Positions 51,450 through 62,639 of a DNA stretch of 64,000 nt are shown piece after piece. The position numbers and the translations under genes are program-made. Position 1 is the first letter of the stretch, and each line of letters begins with the position of its first letter. This DNA comes from Procambarus clarkii (taxonomy: Eukaryota > Arthropoda > Malacostraca > Decapoda > Cambaridae), in NCBI RefSeq assembly GCF_040958095.1, contig NC_091156.1:14966520-15030519 (forward strand), in the 5' to 3' direction. The notes below the pieces were generated by a model, which saw only the letters and a list, made by a program, of their open reading frames with translations, was not told where the DNA came from and did not search any database.

Positions 51450-51855
51450 GGTCCGTCTAATTACCACAAGCTACCACAAACTACACAAACTTCAGAAAGC
51501 TTCCTGGCAATACGTTAGTAATCAATAAATATGATATATTTACTCATTATAATGTTGGTGCTGAATGTACAACACGAAAAAACATAATTTTAATCTGAAA
51601 AAGTATCTTTTTATAAAGAAATTAGACGAAAATAAAAAGCTGGTGACGCCAAATCAAGTCGACGATCCAAGCTTCGGTTAGGTTAGGTTAGGTTTGGTTA
51701 AGTTAGGTTAGGTTAGGTTAGGTTAGGATAGGTTAGGTTAGGTTAGGTTAGGTCAGCCTAACTTAATATATCATATTTATTCATTACTAACGTATTGCCA
51801 GGAAGCTTTCTGAAGTTTGTGTAGTTTGTGGTAGCTTGTGGTAATTAGACGGACC
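51450..51855. repeat. Palindrome with TTAGG-like tract in its loop
   Basis: The 91-bp arms at 51,450-51,540 and 51,765-51,855 are near-perfect inverted repeats (GGTCCGTCTAATTACCACAA against TTGTGGTAATTAGACGGACC). The 225-bp loop includes (GGTTA)-type repeats at 51,676-51,753. It is specific to the right arm. Confidence 0.8.
51676..51753. repeat. TTAGG-like telomere-type repeats
   Basis: About 15 copies of GGTTA with occasional GGTTT, AGTTA and GGATA variants. TTAGG is the ancestral arthropod telomere repeat; here it is interstitial. Confidence 0.85.
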
Positions 51856-52934
51856 CTCCAATAGATGGGGCGAGAGTCGCGCTATCTCTCGCCCGAGCGA
51901 GAGTCGAAACTTATTTTAGAATTGATATATCTTTGTCCTCCAACAAGATACATTTCCTTTGGTGCACTCACAATAACGAGCATATCTCTGTCTTTCTGAA
52001 GGCATATAATATTTTAGGCTTTATAAGCGTATCTTTGTTAATTACACACTATATTGGCAAGTGCGTTGGCTTCTGCATTCCATCACCGACAAGCTACTGA
52101 ATGCCACTATAAAAACGTATGTATCTTCACTTGAGCTTTATATATGTCTATGTTAAAGTATTTAAAATGAAGCTTATATTTCTATCTTTCTTGAGACATA
52201 TAAAACATATGTGTTTATTAATGAATTTACGTGAAATAAGCATTGTACTGAGAGAGAGTTGCTCTGTCGATCAGTCTGTGCGGGGTCGGAGCTCGGCGAT
52301 TATTAAAACACATGTATCTTCATTAGAACTTTATATATATCTATGGTAAAGTATTTAAAATGAAGCTTATATTTCTATCTTTCTCAACACATATACAAAC
52401 ATTTGCGCTTATTAACGAATTTACGTGAAATAAGCATTGTTCTGAGAGAGAGTTACTCCGTTGCTCGATCTGTGCGGGATCGGAGCTCGCCGATTAGAAA
52501 AATACACGTATCTTCGCTTTAAATACAAATATGCCCATGGTAAGGCATTTAAAATGAAGATTATGTTTCTATCTTTCTTGAGACGTATAAAAATCTTACG
52601 TTTATTAACGATTCTGCGTGAAATAAGCATTGTTCCGAGATGAATATTGCGGATTTCCGGCTCTACGACCGATGAAAAATGCAACTTTTATACAACTACA
52701 AATATCTTTAGTTTTACTTTAAATTTTGTCCTGAAAGAGTTTTCATATATAGATCCAGTTTCTGCCGTTCTTCTGACATGAAAAGACCTTTGGTTTAATA
52801 AGTTATTAAGATGTTTTCAACAATATTACTAGGGCGTTCACCGATTCTAACATGGGCGACCCTTTTGGAAACGCAACACATGGGTTGACCTGATTGATAT
52901 ATGGGTAGGTTCCATTAAGGTTCGGAACAATTAT

Positions 52935-53875
52935 ATCTCCATATTAATATTAAGGTGGTACCACTGGCCAGTCCTGGTCAGACAACCTCATTACTTCAGT
53001 TCATTACAAAACCTAAAACACTTTCATCCTCCCGGCAAACAAGGAAAAAAGTAAGAGCAAAGTGCTCTCGGCGTTTCGGGCGATCGAGCAGAAACACTGA
53101 AAAGTGTATACTCTTTTCACTGTCCTGACCTTAATTTTCAATGTACACATTTCATTTTTGTACCAATGTATTCGCAATAGAATGTTCTAGAAGAACATGT
53201 GTATAAAAGTCACATAAGAATGCGTTAGACCGGCACCATATAAAGAAACTTCGCGTGTCAACAATACAATAGTTTTACCAGGAAGATACAAGACATTCCG
53301 TTCTCCTAAATAGGCTATGTGGCTATTAGAGAAAACGTATATTTTATGGCAAACAACTTCATACTATCTCCAACTCGATCGGATAAGAATCGAATATTAT
53401 AGAACTATTTGTTCGTCAGACATAAAAATATGTCGCGCGCTCACATTCAAGACAAAAATAGTGGTCCCGTTTTTGTGTCCGAATAGGAGGAAAGTGTATA
53501 TTAAAATTAATATGCCTTTGGGCCAATTAAAGGAATTGAATCTTTACTCTCAAACGATGAATGATTATATAAGCAAATTAACAAGGTAAACTGCCAAGTG
53601 AATACTAACAGTATACATTACTTAATAAAATTTAGGAATTAAGGATAATTGGCACCTGCAACGGCATGGTCGACAGTGAATGACCCGACTCCACACGTTA
53701 CCAACCACACATGGAAACAATTCCATGAATCGGCCCGTCCTCCAAACAAAGACCCAACAGTGATTCTGTGCACCCGCCAACCCCCCCAACCCCCACCTTC
53801 CCGGTTTATGAAAACGGTTTACACACGACTCGACTGTTGACGTTGGAACACTTCTGGAACAAGTGCTTCACAGAC
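52935..53875 (+). repeat. Outer direct repeat, right copy
   Basis: Same orientation as 29,745-30,705, with small indels (for example a missing TTAATTAATTAA-type run near 53,500). It ends at AAGTGCTTCACAG, after which the two flanks differ. Confidence 0.8.
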
Positions 53876-54406
53876 GAGTTTTGTTCCAACCACAACGCTA
53901 TAAATGCTTCACCCACGTACTACAAATACAAATAATCGCCAACAGAACCTAAACACCTAACCTAACCTATGCCTATATATATATATGCACAATATGCTAA
54001 TATAGTATAATTTAATTTATATGATAAAATTCCCACTTTGAATGAACAGCATGCAAAAATTTATGAATACGTCGACCGCTGGATGTAATGGACTTGAGTC
54101 AAGCACGGGTTGCATGAATAATCATCAATCTGTATGATAACATGAATATATATAACTTCACTCCTCATATTACATAACTTCAAGGTGGTCTCAAAAACTG
54201 CTCTATGCAAGTGCAACCGCAGACAGATATCTCCCAAGACCACATGGGTCTGGGGTTGGTAATTTCACGTGCGAGTGTTAATTCTCTAGAGGCCGAGACA
54301 GGACATGTACCAACTTGCTTCACCATCCCACGCATCCGCACATTTTCTTTTATTATTTATATTATTATTTATGCTGTGTATACAGGAGTTCTTGCATTTT
54401 ATTTAT

Positions 54407-54590
54407 TTATATTTGTATATACAAGAGTCCTTACATTCTTGTACAGAGACTTGCATGCATAACATTTTAGGCAGGTCCTTAATGTTAATATTTCCCCGGA
54501 ATACGACCCCACCAAATCATTTAACAACCAGCTACCCATTTTACTGTTGGGTAAACAGACGCTACAGTTAAGGATTTGCACCCAGTAAAT
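54407..54590 (-). mobile_element. SINE family B, truncated
   Basis: TTGTATATACAAGAGTCCTT through TTACTGTTGGGTAAACAGAC and CACCCAGTAAATC is the reversed 3' two-thirds of family B. The tRNA-like head is missing because the next copy abuts it. Confidence 0.75.
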
Positions 54591-54818
54591 CTTGTAAAGC
54601 CACTAGCAGGCATAGCATTTTGGGCGAGTCCTTAATCCTAGTTTACCCCAGAATACTACCTGCCAAATTATTTAACCACCAAGTACCTATTCACTGCTGG
54701 GTGAACAGACGCTAAAGTTTAGGACTGGCAACAAACCAATCCTTCCCAGCCAGGATATGAACCCATGCCAACACCCTCGCGAAATGCCAGGATGTATTAC
54801 CACTTCTCCATGGGAACT
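54591..54818 (-). mobile_element. SINE family B, second tandem copy
   Basis: Begins CTTGTAAAGCCACTAGCAGG and includes CACTGCTGGGTGAACAGACG and the head region TGTATTACCACTTCTCCATG. It is head-to-tail with the preceding copy. Confidence 0.75.
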
Positions 54819-57800
54819 GCTATATAACAAATGCATACCTTTTTAATACAGGAATACATCACTCCATGTTGGCTAACTATTACACAGGATCCTTCATAAT
54901 ACTAGGCACACTAGGAAAAGTTGCAGCAAAGCAGACACATCATGCCTTGCTATTACTGCAACTTCTTCACACAATAACCCCAAAAATTACAAGTTGTAAG
55001 AAAGTAACACAAAGAAAATAATAATAAGATTTATTATTCAGATACAACTGTTACATGCAGAGCACTACTGATGTCTGCTGCATGAGATTCTGTGCATGAG
55101 AGTGCTATGCTGGTGCCACTAACACCCAGCACAGCAGACAAGGCCATCATCAAAACACAAATATTACTTATAATCTGCAAAACAACTTTACAGATTTACT
55201 TTACAGTACTTTAGCAAAATGTAAGTACATGTAACCTACATTCAGTATCTCATGTATGGTCATAAATTGTATTTTTTGATGACCAGCCTAAAATAAAATC
55301 ATCCACTTTGATATCACAATTTGAGTGAGTTATCAGATACTTAAAAGTAACTTCACTGAGGCAATAATGGCTAATATTGTTCCCTAAGTCAAATAAAAAC
55401 AAAATCTAAACTAAACAAATTCATCTAATTAGAATTCTTAATACACAAGAAAACCATGCATTCAAGAAATTCAAAGACAACTGCTTTGAAGTTATTGAAG
55501 CATTTGCAAGCAAATATGATCCACAGGAATAAAATCATGATTGAACATATGTAACGTGTCTCATCCAATCAGTGTAATCTAGGAGACAGTAAATTGCATT
55601 TATAAAAATTCTGTGAAGTAATTCAGATTACAAAAATAGTAGGTAACCTATTGGAAGCTGATGGCACAATAAAATGGACAATATAAAGGGAAGTTTGTAT
55701 ACAAAATTGGTAAGATACAAAATACATGCTTGCTTAATTTATTGTCTTTTATAATGCTTGCATTAAAAAACTTATTTTCTCATACTCAATAGCACAAGTG
55801 GAAAACAGATTTATTTTTTAAATCTAAAAAAAATATATTAGATATCCTACTGTATATAGACAATAATCTTACTGGATATTATATACATCTAAATACTGTA
55901 AATCTTAACTGAAACATAACATTATGCAAAATGTTTCATTAACCTTGCAGTTAACATGAAAGCTGGTGAATAAATATTTGTTGCACAAGAAATTACCTGT
56001 CAAACATGCAGATCGTAACTATTTTGTATCGCGCTGTTAATTATTATTGTCATCATTAATGCCGTTTCCAACAACACTGCACCTAACACTTCACTTCTTT
56101 CTATACATTCCACAAATTGTATCTCCCAGTGCCTGTATAACAACGATCAATAAACCGCTCAGGTACAATAACGATGACCCTCCCCCATCGAAGGCGACAT
56201 TGTGGGAGATTACTTTTATTAGGCACACACACACACGAGACAGACTATGAACACTTGAAGACCCCCCATAAGATTCTTACCCATAATGCTAAAATAATGA
56301 AGTTTCCCTAGGGCAATATAGTCCTAAATCATTTGTTACACTTCAGATTTTCTGGCAATCAACCAATAATAAAATCAAGATTAGTCTATTAATAGCATAC
56401 AAGTATTCCTAACTGCATAGGAATATATGCAGATAGGAATATGCATATAACATTTCAATTTATCAATAATACAATGACTGAAATAGCAGCATTTACTAAA
56501 TAAGAGCATGGGAGTATATTAAAACAAATTCTCTTAATTGGGCATCACTAGGTAAAAATAAATATAAAAATTCCATAAAGCTGCCATTATTTACTCTGAT
56601 AGTGATGATGATCTATAATTTTATGTAACACACACACACACGTAAGATACACGTTATTTGCAAACTATGGCATCATTTAAAAACCTCTGAATGGACCCAT
56701 GAACAACCCATCCTCCTGAAATGATACAACTGTTTTTATAACTATGTGGTTAATTGTACCAATATGAAGTAATGGAGCTCCAGTGAGCCACATTTTGCAG
56801 CTTATTTTTATAGCCGAGAAAAATAAAGCTAAAAACCAAACTTAACAATTCACAGGCCTAGTAAAGCATTTATATATCAACTATATTAACAATTCATAGG
56901 CCTAGTAAAGCACATATATGAACTATATTAGACCTTATAATGTGTATTAGGCCTAGGATGGTTTGGTTAAGTTTCATTAGCAACAAATATAAAAAAAAAA
57001 CTTTCCCTGATTTGTCCAGAATCAATAATACAAATCTGCTTTCTATTGGTCCATCATGACATAGTAACTATGTGGGTAATATCACAAGTACAGTACTATA
57101 CTCTCATTTTAGGAGGATGGGCTAAGATTAAGTGCTGTACAGAACTAATATTTTAAGTTCCAATAGAAGAAGTAAAAGTTTGTTATTTTAGCACCTACTA
57201 GTCGCAATGTTCACATGTACGGGGGTAATTTAATTATATTATATTATATTATATATATAATATATATATATATTACACAGTACATATTTTAGTACAAAAA
57301 TTTAATCATTTTAATTTATTTAGGTTTCTGCGCTCCAGAAATGTAGATAATCCAAATTTTGATTAGAGTCGAGCAGTCAAAAACTCACTCAAATTTATTC
57401 GGATTACTCAAAGATTTGGCTTGCCGGAATTTGGATTAGCGAGCTCTTACAGTACAGTACAGTAATTGAAAGTGCAATGTAAAGGTGAATCGTAAGATAC
57501 ACCTTATTTCTTGACAATAATATGGCAATGCTTGGAAAAACTATGTGCAAAAATCACAAACCGGCACCCACTACTGTACATCATTTGGTATCATAAACCA
57601 TAATACGGTTTAACAATCTCCCACTGATATTCGCTCTACACATACAGAGAAGAGATACAAACTCTGCAACAACTTAGATTAATTTACAGTCAATTATATT
57701 ATATTTTCAAGGTTTACAATGAAAACTAGCTACCATCACAAACTATCACTTTCACACTGGCCACAAAGCTTCTTCAGAAGCTTTTTTAAAATGTCAAAAA

Positions 57801-58296
57801 TAATCAAGAAAACAATTAGAAAAGTAATTTTGTTTTTAAGTACACAGTGAAACAGTTGGGAAGAAAGCTAAATGTGTAATAGAGAGAAAATAAGGAAGAG
57901 GAATATTTAAGTAAAATTTTTTAAAGAAACAAAAGGTGTAAGGAGAAACAGCTTGAAGAGAGTACAAAGAGCAGCACTCTACTGTGTGGAGAGATATTGG
58001 AGAGGTAATCCAGGCAGCATACACACACAAAACAATGTTTACATGTGCAACATTGTGTGCGAGACAACACCTCATTGCGGATATTCCAGAATTAATAACA
58101 AAAGCACAGTCAAGCCAGATAGAGGAATCTCTGCTTCTCTCCCAGCAGTGAATCTGTGGGCGACCAAGATCTACCCGTCTAGTATCCATGTTCTATCAAT
58201 ATAATTGTATAATATAAACTATTAAAAGAATGCCAACAAAATAAATAAAAAGTCACAGTAAAAATGTATTTAATAGTAAAACCTAGTGTTATGGGA

Positions 58297-58390
58297 GTTT
58301 GGGATAATTATTATGCGATAGTTATGGGATAATTATTATGCGATAGTTATGGGATAATTATTATGCGATAGTTATGGGATAATTATTGTT
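58297..58390. repeat. 25-bp tandem repeat, about 4 copies
   Basis: The unit GTTATGGGATAATTATTATG plus CGATA, with the last copy shortened. Confidence 0.9.
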
Positions 58391-60769
58391 ATGGGAGTTT
58401 ATTTGGGTGTTTCTTGTATCACTAAAGCACTGTCACTAATATAAAAATCTGGACCTCAAAATGATTTGCTTAATTCAGGTGGGAAACAAAAAATAATAAT
58501 AATAATAATAATAATGAAGTAACTTACTACAATGGCAGTGTTTGAATGAAGGTAAAGACCCAATATATGTAAAAAAACTGTGGAAACCTCAGACAACCAA
58601 CCACTATCCACACTCACAAAATAAACACAATCTCCAGCAATTCTTCTATCAATCACAATGAGCCAGAATGTACTACATCTGGGCAAGTGTTAACAAAATC
58701 ATCACTTCAAACAAAATATACAATACATGACAACAAATTCCTTACCAAGATGAGTGGGGGAGAAATAATCAAACTGGAGGTCTCTGGAACATTACCAAGC
58801 CCTCCACATAAACTTACGGTTGTTCTGTACAAGATTTCCTAGAATTGTACAGATCGTGGGCCCACTGTGCCTAACAAGTTGCTCCTCAGTAGCTTAGAAA
58901 GGAAATAAATCCCCCAGACAGTCATAGATACATTGCCACCCTGCACATTTAAGTTAATGATGTTTTTATCAAACCTACAATCAGTAATAAAACCGTTTTT
59001 AATATTACCGAAAGTTAGTCGATTTTTAAACCGTTAACATTATTTTCACTACCTAATGTGAAGATATGATAATAAAATTAAGCAGAAACAAGTGTTCATA
59101 GTGGTCTGAATTCTAAGTGACAAAAATAACTATTTTATTTAAAAATAAAATCATTTGCATGATATTTACATTATAAATAGTTAATTCAGTAATTATACAA
59201 TTAAAAATACAGTTCAGTAATCTTCAAAAACCTGATTCCACTTTACACATCTTGAATTTTTAAACAAACATTTTGAGCATTTAAAAATTATACATTAATA
59301 GTTTAAATAAAAAAACATACATAGAGTTTGTTGTGTGTGAAGAGTTAGCTGTGTGCACTTCAATTAACAAAGACCACAGGTATTGGCCCCTCTATCACAG
59401 ATCCTTTGCTAAAAAAAAAAAATGTGTTATTTTGATCATGATCCAACACCTACATGACTGTGCTGGGTCAAGGATTGAACTAAGCGACAAATGCTAAATA
59501 CTTTTAAATGTTAACTGGCCAAGACTGATCAACATCAAAAGGCATTCATTGCGTGCACCTTACATTTCACTACCAAACCACTCAAGACATACAACTGCCA
59601 AGGAGGATGCTGACCTGGCAATTGCTCTTATTCTTAATCAAAGTACTAAACAATTTAAGTGTTGAAAATTTATAAGCATTTATACAAACACACATTCTTA
59701 GATAACAGGCTAAGACCTGTTACCTAAGAGGATTTGTAACTGCCATTAAAGTTTTAAAATTGCTATTCCATATACAGTACCTCTGTTTCAAGTCTTTTTA
59801 ATATTCGGGTAAACAGTAAACTCGGGATATTACAACCCATTACCCAAGGGTTTTGTATACAGTACTTATATTGTATATGTATGTGTATTATATATATATA
59901 TACACACATTATATTATATATATATATAAAATTTTGAATTTATTCAGTAAAATCAGTAGTATGCAAGTCTACCACCACCAATCACAGCCTTTACAAATTT
60001 AAAATAAAGATCACAGCTTGTATGGACAAGTTTATGCACACACACAATATATGAGAGAGAAAGAGATATAGAGAGAGAATGCTGCACCCATGACATAAGC
60101 TTTCCAGAGCCACTAATGCTCGTGTATACAAAATATCATCAGAATACAGATCTCAGTATATGCCATTGTTAATTGCATAATTATGAAAGACAGACAGAAC
60201 ACTGAAGTCAGAAATGATGCAGCAAACAGAATCAGACTTGTTTAAATGATTTACTATATCATCGGTAATATCCTTCCTCGCTGTCTTACTGGAAGACAAA
60301 AATATTGATTTTTAAGTTTTCATCAATTTGTTTCATCCCATTTCTTGTCCTAAGATTTGAACATCCAATAATATTTCTTTTTTTTATTTAATACAATGAA
60401 GACAAGACTTCAAATGGATGTTAATAAATTATTTGCTACTTTTACCCACTATCTAATTGGGCTCTTTCTATTGCCTTGAATTAACTGAACACATTTTCCA
60501 AGTTCCCATGATAAACTAATGAGAAACTTTACATCTCTGAAATATAATGTCAAAATGTTATGTAATGTTTGTATAATGAAGCTACCTAATGGACTAAACA
60601 CTTCTTCACTCATTAAAATTTTTGGCAACAAACATTTTTTCTGCTCATGATGGTTTCAATTACCTCAATGTTATTTCACATGCTTGAGATAAAACAAATG
60701 GCACTCGCTCAAAAACACGTCTAGTAAATGGAAAGGTATCCATAACAGATTGCAGCTCACAGAAAAAAG

Positions 60770-60910
60770 ATTTGCATACTGGACAAAACAGGCACCCAAA
60801 GCTAGCAGTATACTGGACAGAACAGGTACCCAGAACAAATAAGTACTTTACAATGGACAGAAAGGGTACCCAAAGCAAAGTGTACACTGTGAAGATAGGG
60901 TACCCCATGG
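60770..60910. repeat. Imperfect ~48-bp tandem repeat
   Basis: ACTGGACAAAACAGGCACCC, ACTGGACAGAACAGGTACCC, AATGGACAGAAAGGGTACCC and GATAGGGTACCCC follow one another at about 45-50 bp spacing. Confidence 0.65.
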
Positions 60911-62024
60911 ATAAAAGTCAATAGACAGAAAACAAATGAACTGTGTCTATACAAGAGTATTATATGAACACAAAAATATATTAAATAATAAAGTCCTACA
61001 TTAATTATAACTAATATTGCTGTACTATAAAAATTTACCGAGCTCTATAGTGATTCACCATGAAGTACTGGACAGTGTTGATTACATTTCCAAAAATAAT
61101 TCAAGTTATACCATAACTTGGATGGAGGATTATTCCACTTGGTTTAAAGATTTTAATGTGAAATTTCCATTCTGATGTCTTGAGATCTGTGAAGAACGTT
61201 TCAGCTATATTCAATATTACGATAAAACACAAGTCACAAGCATACAAAACGCTAAATAACAAACTTAAAAAATGCAAATGGGCAAAGCTGTCCGAACTAA
61301 ATGTAATTTCACCGAGATAACTACATTACAACAGGACCAGAACTTTGCATATATTAAGAAATCTGAGCATGTAACTTTTCATGAAGTAATGAAGAGAAAC
61401 TTGTTAATTGGTATGGAGGATTTAAAGTACATATTGTACTTCAAATTCTGAAAGTAGTAAAAAAAGTAAATGTAACAAAAACAAAACTAGTACATGCAAC
61501 TATTAACATTTCACTTATAAAAACAGTAATGCATACAATAGAAACTTTGTTAAATTCAAATACTAGTGTATGGGTATTGTTAAAGGGCATTAGTGCTAAA
61601 TTGGTGATAATTTTCCTCTCAGTTCATTAAATTTGATTAAATATTTTATTCAATTTCAATGTCATTAATAACCTTAGGTTTTGCACCAAAAATTATTGGT
61701 ATCGCTATAAAAGAAAACAGATTATAATGAATAATGACAGAACAATGAATAACTAATGGGTTTTACAGAAACAATTATCTCTGTAAATACAAGTCAAACT
61801 AATGTGTACTTTCATCGTCTTAAATGAGAGGAGAATTGGTGTTCAATAAGATTAAAATCAATAACTTAAGACTTTAAGCAGCCAGTAGCATGCAATGTTA
61901 TTTGCCTATGCACAAAGCAGAAATAACAAGAACTTCACCGCAGCCACCCCATGCCATGACCCAAAGCGTATCAGATTAGCAAGAAGCCTTTTGAATCCTC
62001 GCGCCATGCATTTGAATATTTCCT

Positions 62025-62139
62025 TCATGTGCCAGAGTCAAGCGTGTCACAATAGAGAGGGTTTGTCCACACAACATCCACAGATTCATCATCAGTATCC
62101 AGTCCCGAGTCATAGAGAGGGTTGCTCCACTTGATAATT
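62025..62139 (-). CDS. Terminal exon encoding a tail with two NPLY motifs
   Basis: On the minus strand the acceptor TAATCTCTCATTAG ends at 62,140. The exon then reads IIKWSNPLYDSGLDTDDES followed by VDVVWTNPLYCDTLDSGT and a TGA at 62,027-62,025. The spacing WSNPLYDSGLD / WTNPLYCDTLD is an internal duplication with acidic residues between. NPxY-type motifs in acidic tails bind PTB-domain adaptors and occur at the cytoplasmic end of LDL-receptor-like and other endocytic receptors, so I infer a receptor tail. No upstream exon was found in the remaining 1.9 kb; the gene continues beyond the window. The pattern is too regular for chance, but the family is unproven. Confidence 0.55.
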
Positions 62140-62388
62140 CTAATGAGAGATTATAATAATTAGGCAACTAATAGAAAAGTACAAGAATGAATGCAAAATT
62201 TCTAGAAACAGAATAAGCTATAATACATATTAACCTCATTGTTTTTTAGGTTAATTCTTTGTGACTATCTCTTACACACCATGACAGTTCTGTCCAGTCA
62301 AACTCAAAATGCATTAAAATCAACACTGTTCTGCATCTCTATTTTCTCTAATGTGATAATTTTTTTTAGTTTTGTGCTTTCTCTGCAG

Positions 62389-62631
62389 TTATATCAGTTT
62401 AGGTCAGAGGAATGTCAGCTCTGCTTCTCACATTCTAAGTGTATCACCATTGACAGCACAATGCGAGTTTTACTTGCTCAACCAATTAAAAATGATAAAA
62501 TAGCTCTTCTTGATCAAATAAAAACACTGCTAATGGCCCTTGGTAGAATCAAGAGTAAAGAAGAACCAAATATTATTCTCCCTACTCAACTAGGATTGAT
62601 ATGTTGCTTCCTCAGGAATACAACAGAATAA
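62389..62631 (+). CDS. Candidate terminal exon, plus strand, unknown protein
   Basis: A strong acceptor (TTTTGTGCTTTCTCTGCAG) ends at 62,388. The following frame has 80 codons to TAA: LYQFRSEECQLCFSHSKCIT, then LLAQPIKNDKIALLDQIKTL, LMALGRIKSKEEPN and LGLICCFLRNTTE. A Cys-x2-Cys pair (EECQLC) and a helical middle part are visible. I do not recognise the family. It lies in what would be an intron of the minus-strand NPLY gene. It could be a real exon, a retro-fragment or chance. Confidence 0.35.
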   Translation, partial: LYQFRSEECQLCFSHSKCITIDSTMRVLLAQPIKNDKIALLDQIKTLLMALGRIKSKEEPNIILPTQLGLICCFLRNTTE

Positions 62632-62639
62632 CAACTGTG

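Larger units (their letters stand above)
50419..52925 (-). repeat. Inner inverted repeat, right arm
   Basis: This is the reverse complement of the left arm (30,745-34,060). In its own orientation it carries three or more ~190-bp units (around 52,660-52,120, each with TTTATTAACGAATTTACGTG) and the TATA block at 52,685. It has gained a SINE-like piece at 50,635-50,755 and a foldback block at 51,450-51,855 that the left arm lacks. Confidence 0.8.
54819..62024 (-). other. TE-poor AT-rich region, possible long 3' UTR
   Basis: Over 7 kb contains no LINE, SINE, MITE or long microsatellite that I can recognise, against several per 2 kb elsewhere. It lies directly 3' of the minus-strand NPLY exon. 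An AATAAATC/TTATTATT context near 55,030-55,045 on the minus strand could serve polyadenylation. Small tandem repeats at 58,297 and 60,770 and a short TA/CA patch at 59,885 are the only structures. Open frames here show no family likeness. Confidence 0.45.

Noticed and set aside
51676-51753. True telomere or chromosome end
   Set aside because: Short, degenerate and interstitial, with ordinary sequence continuing on both sides.
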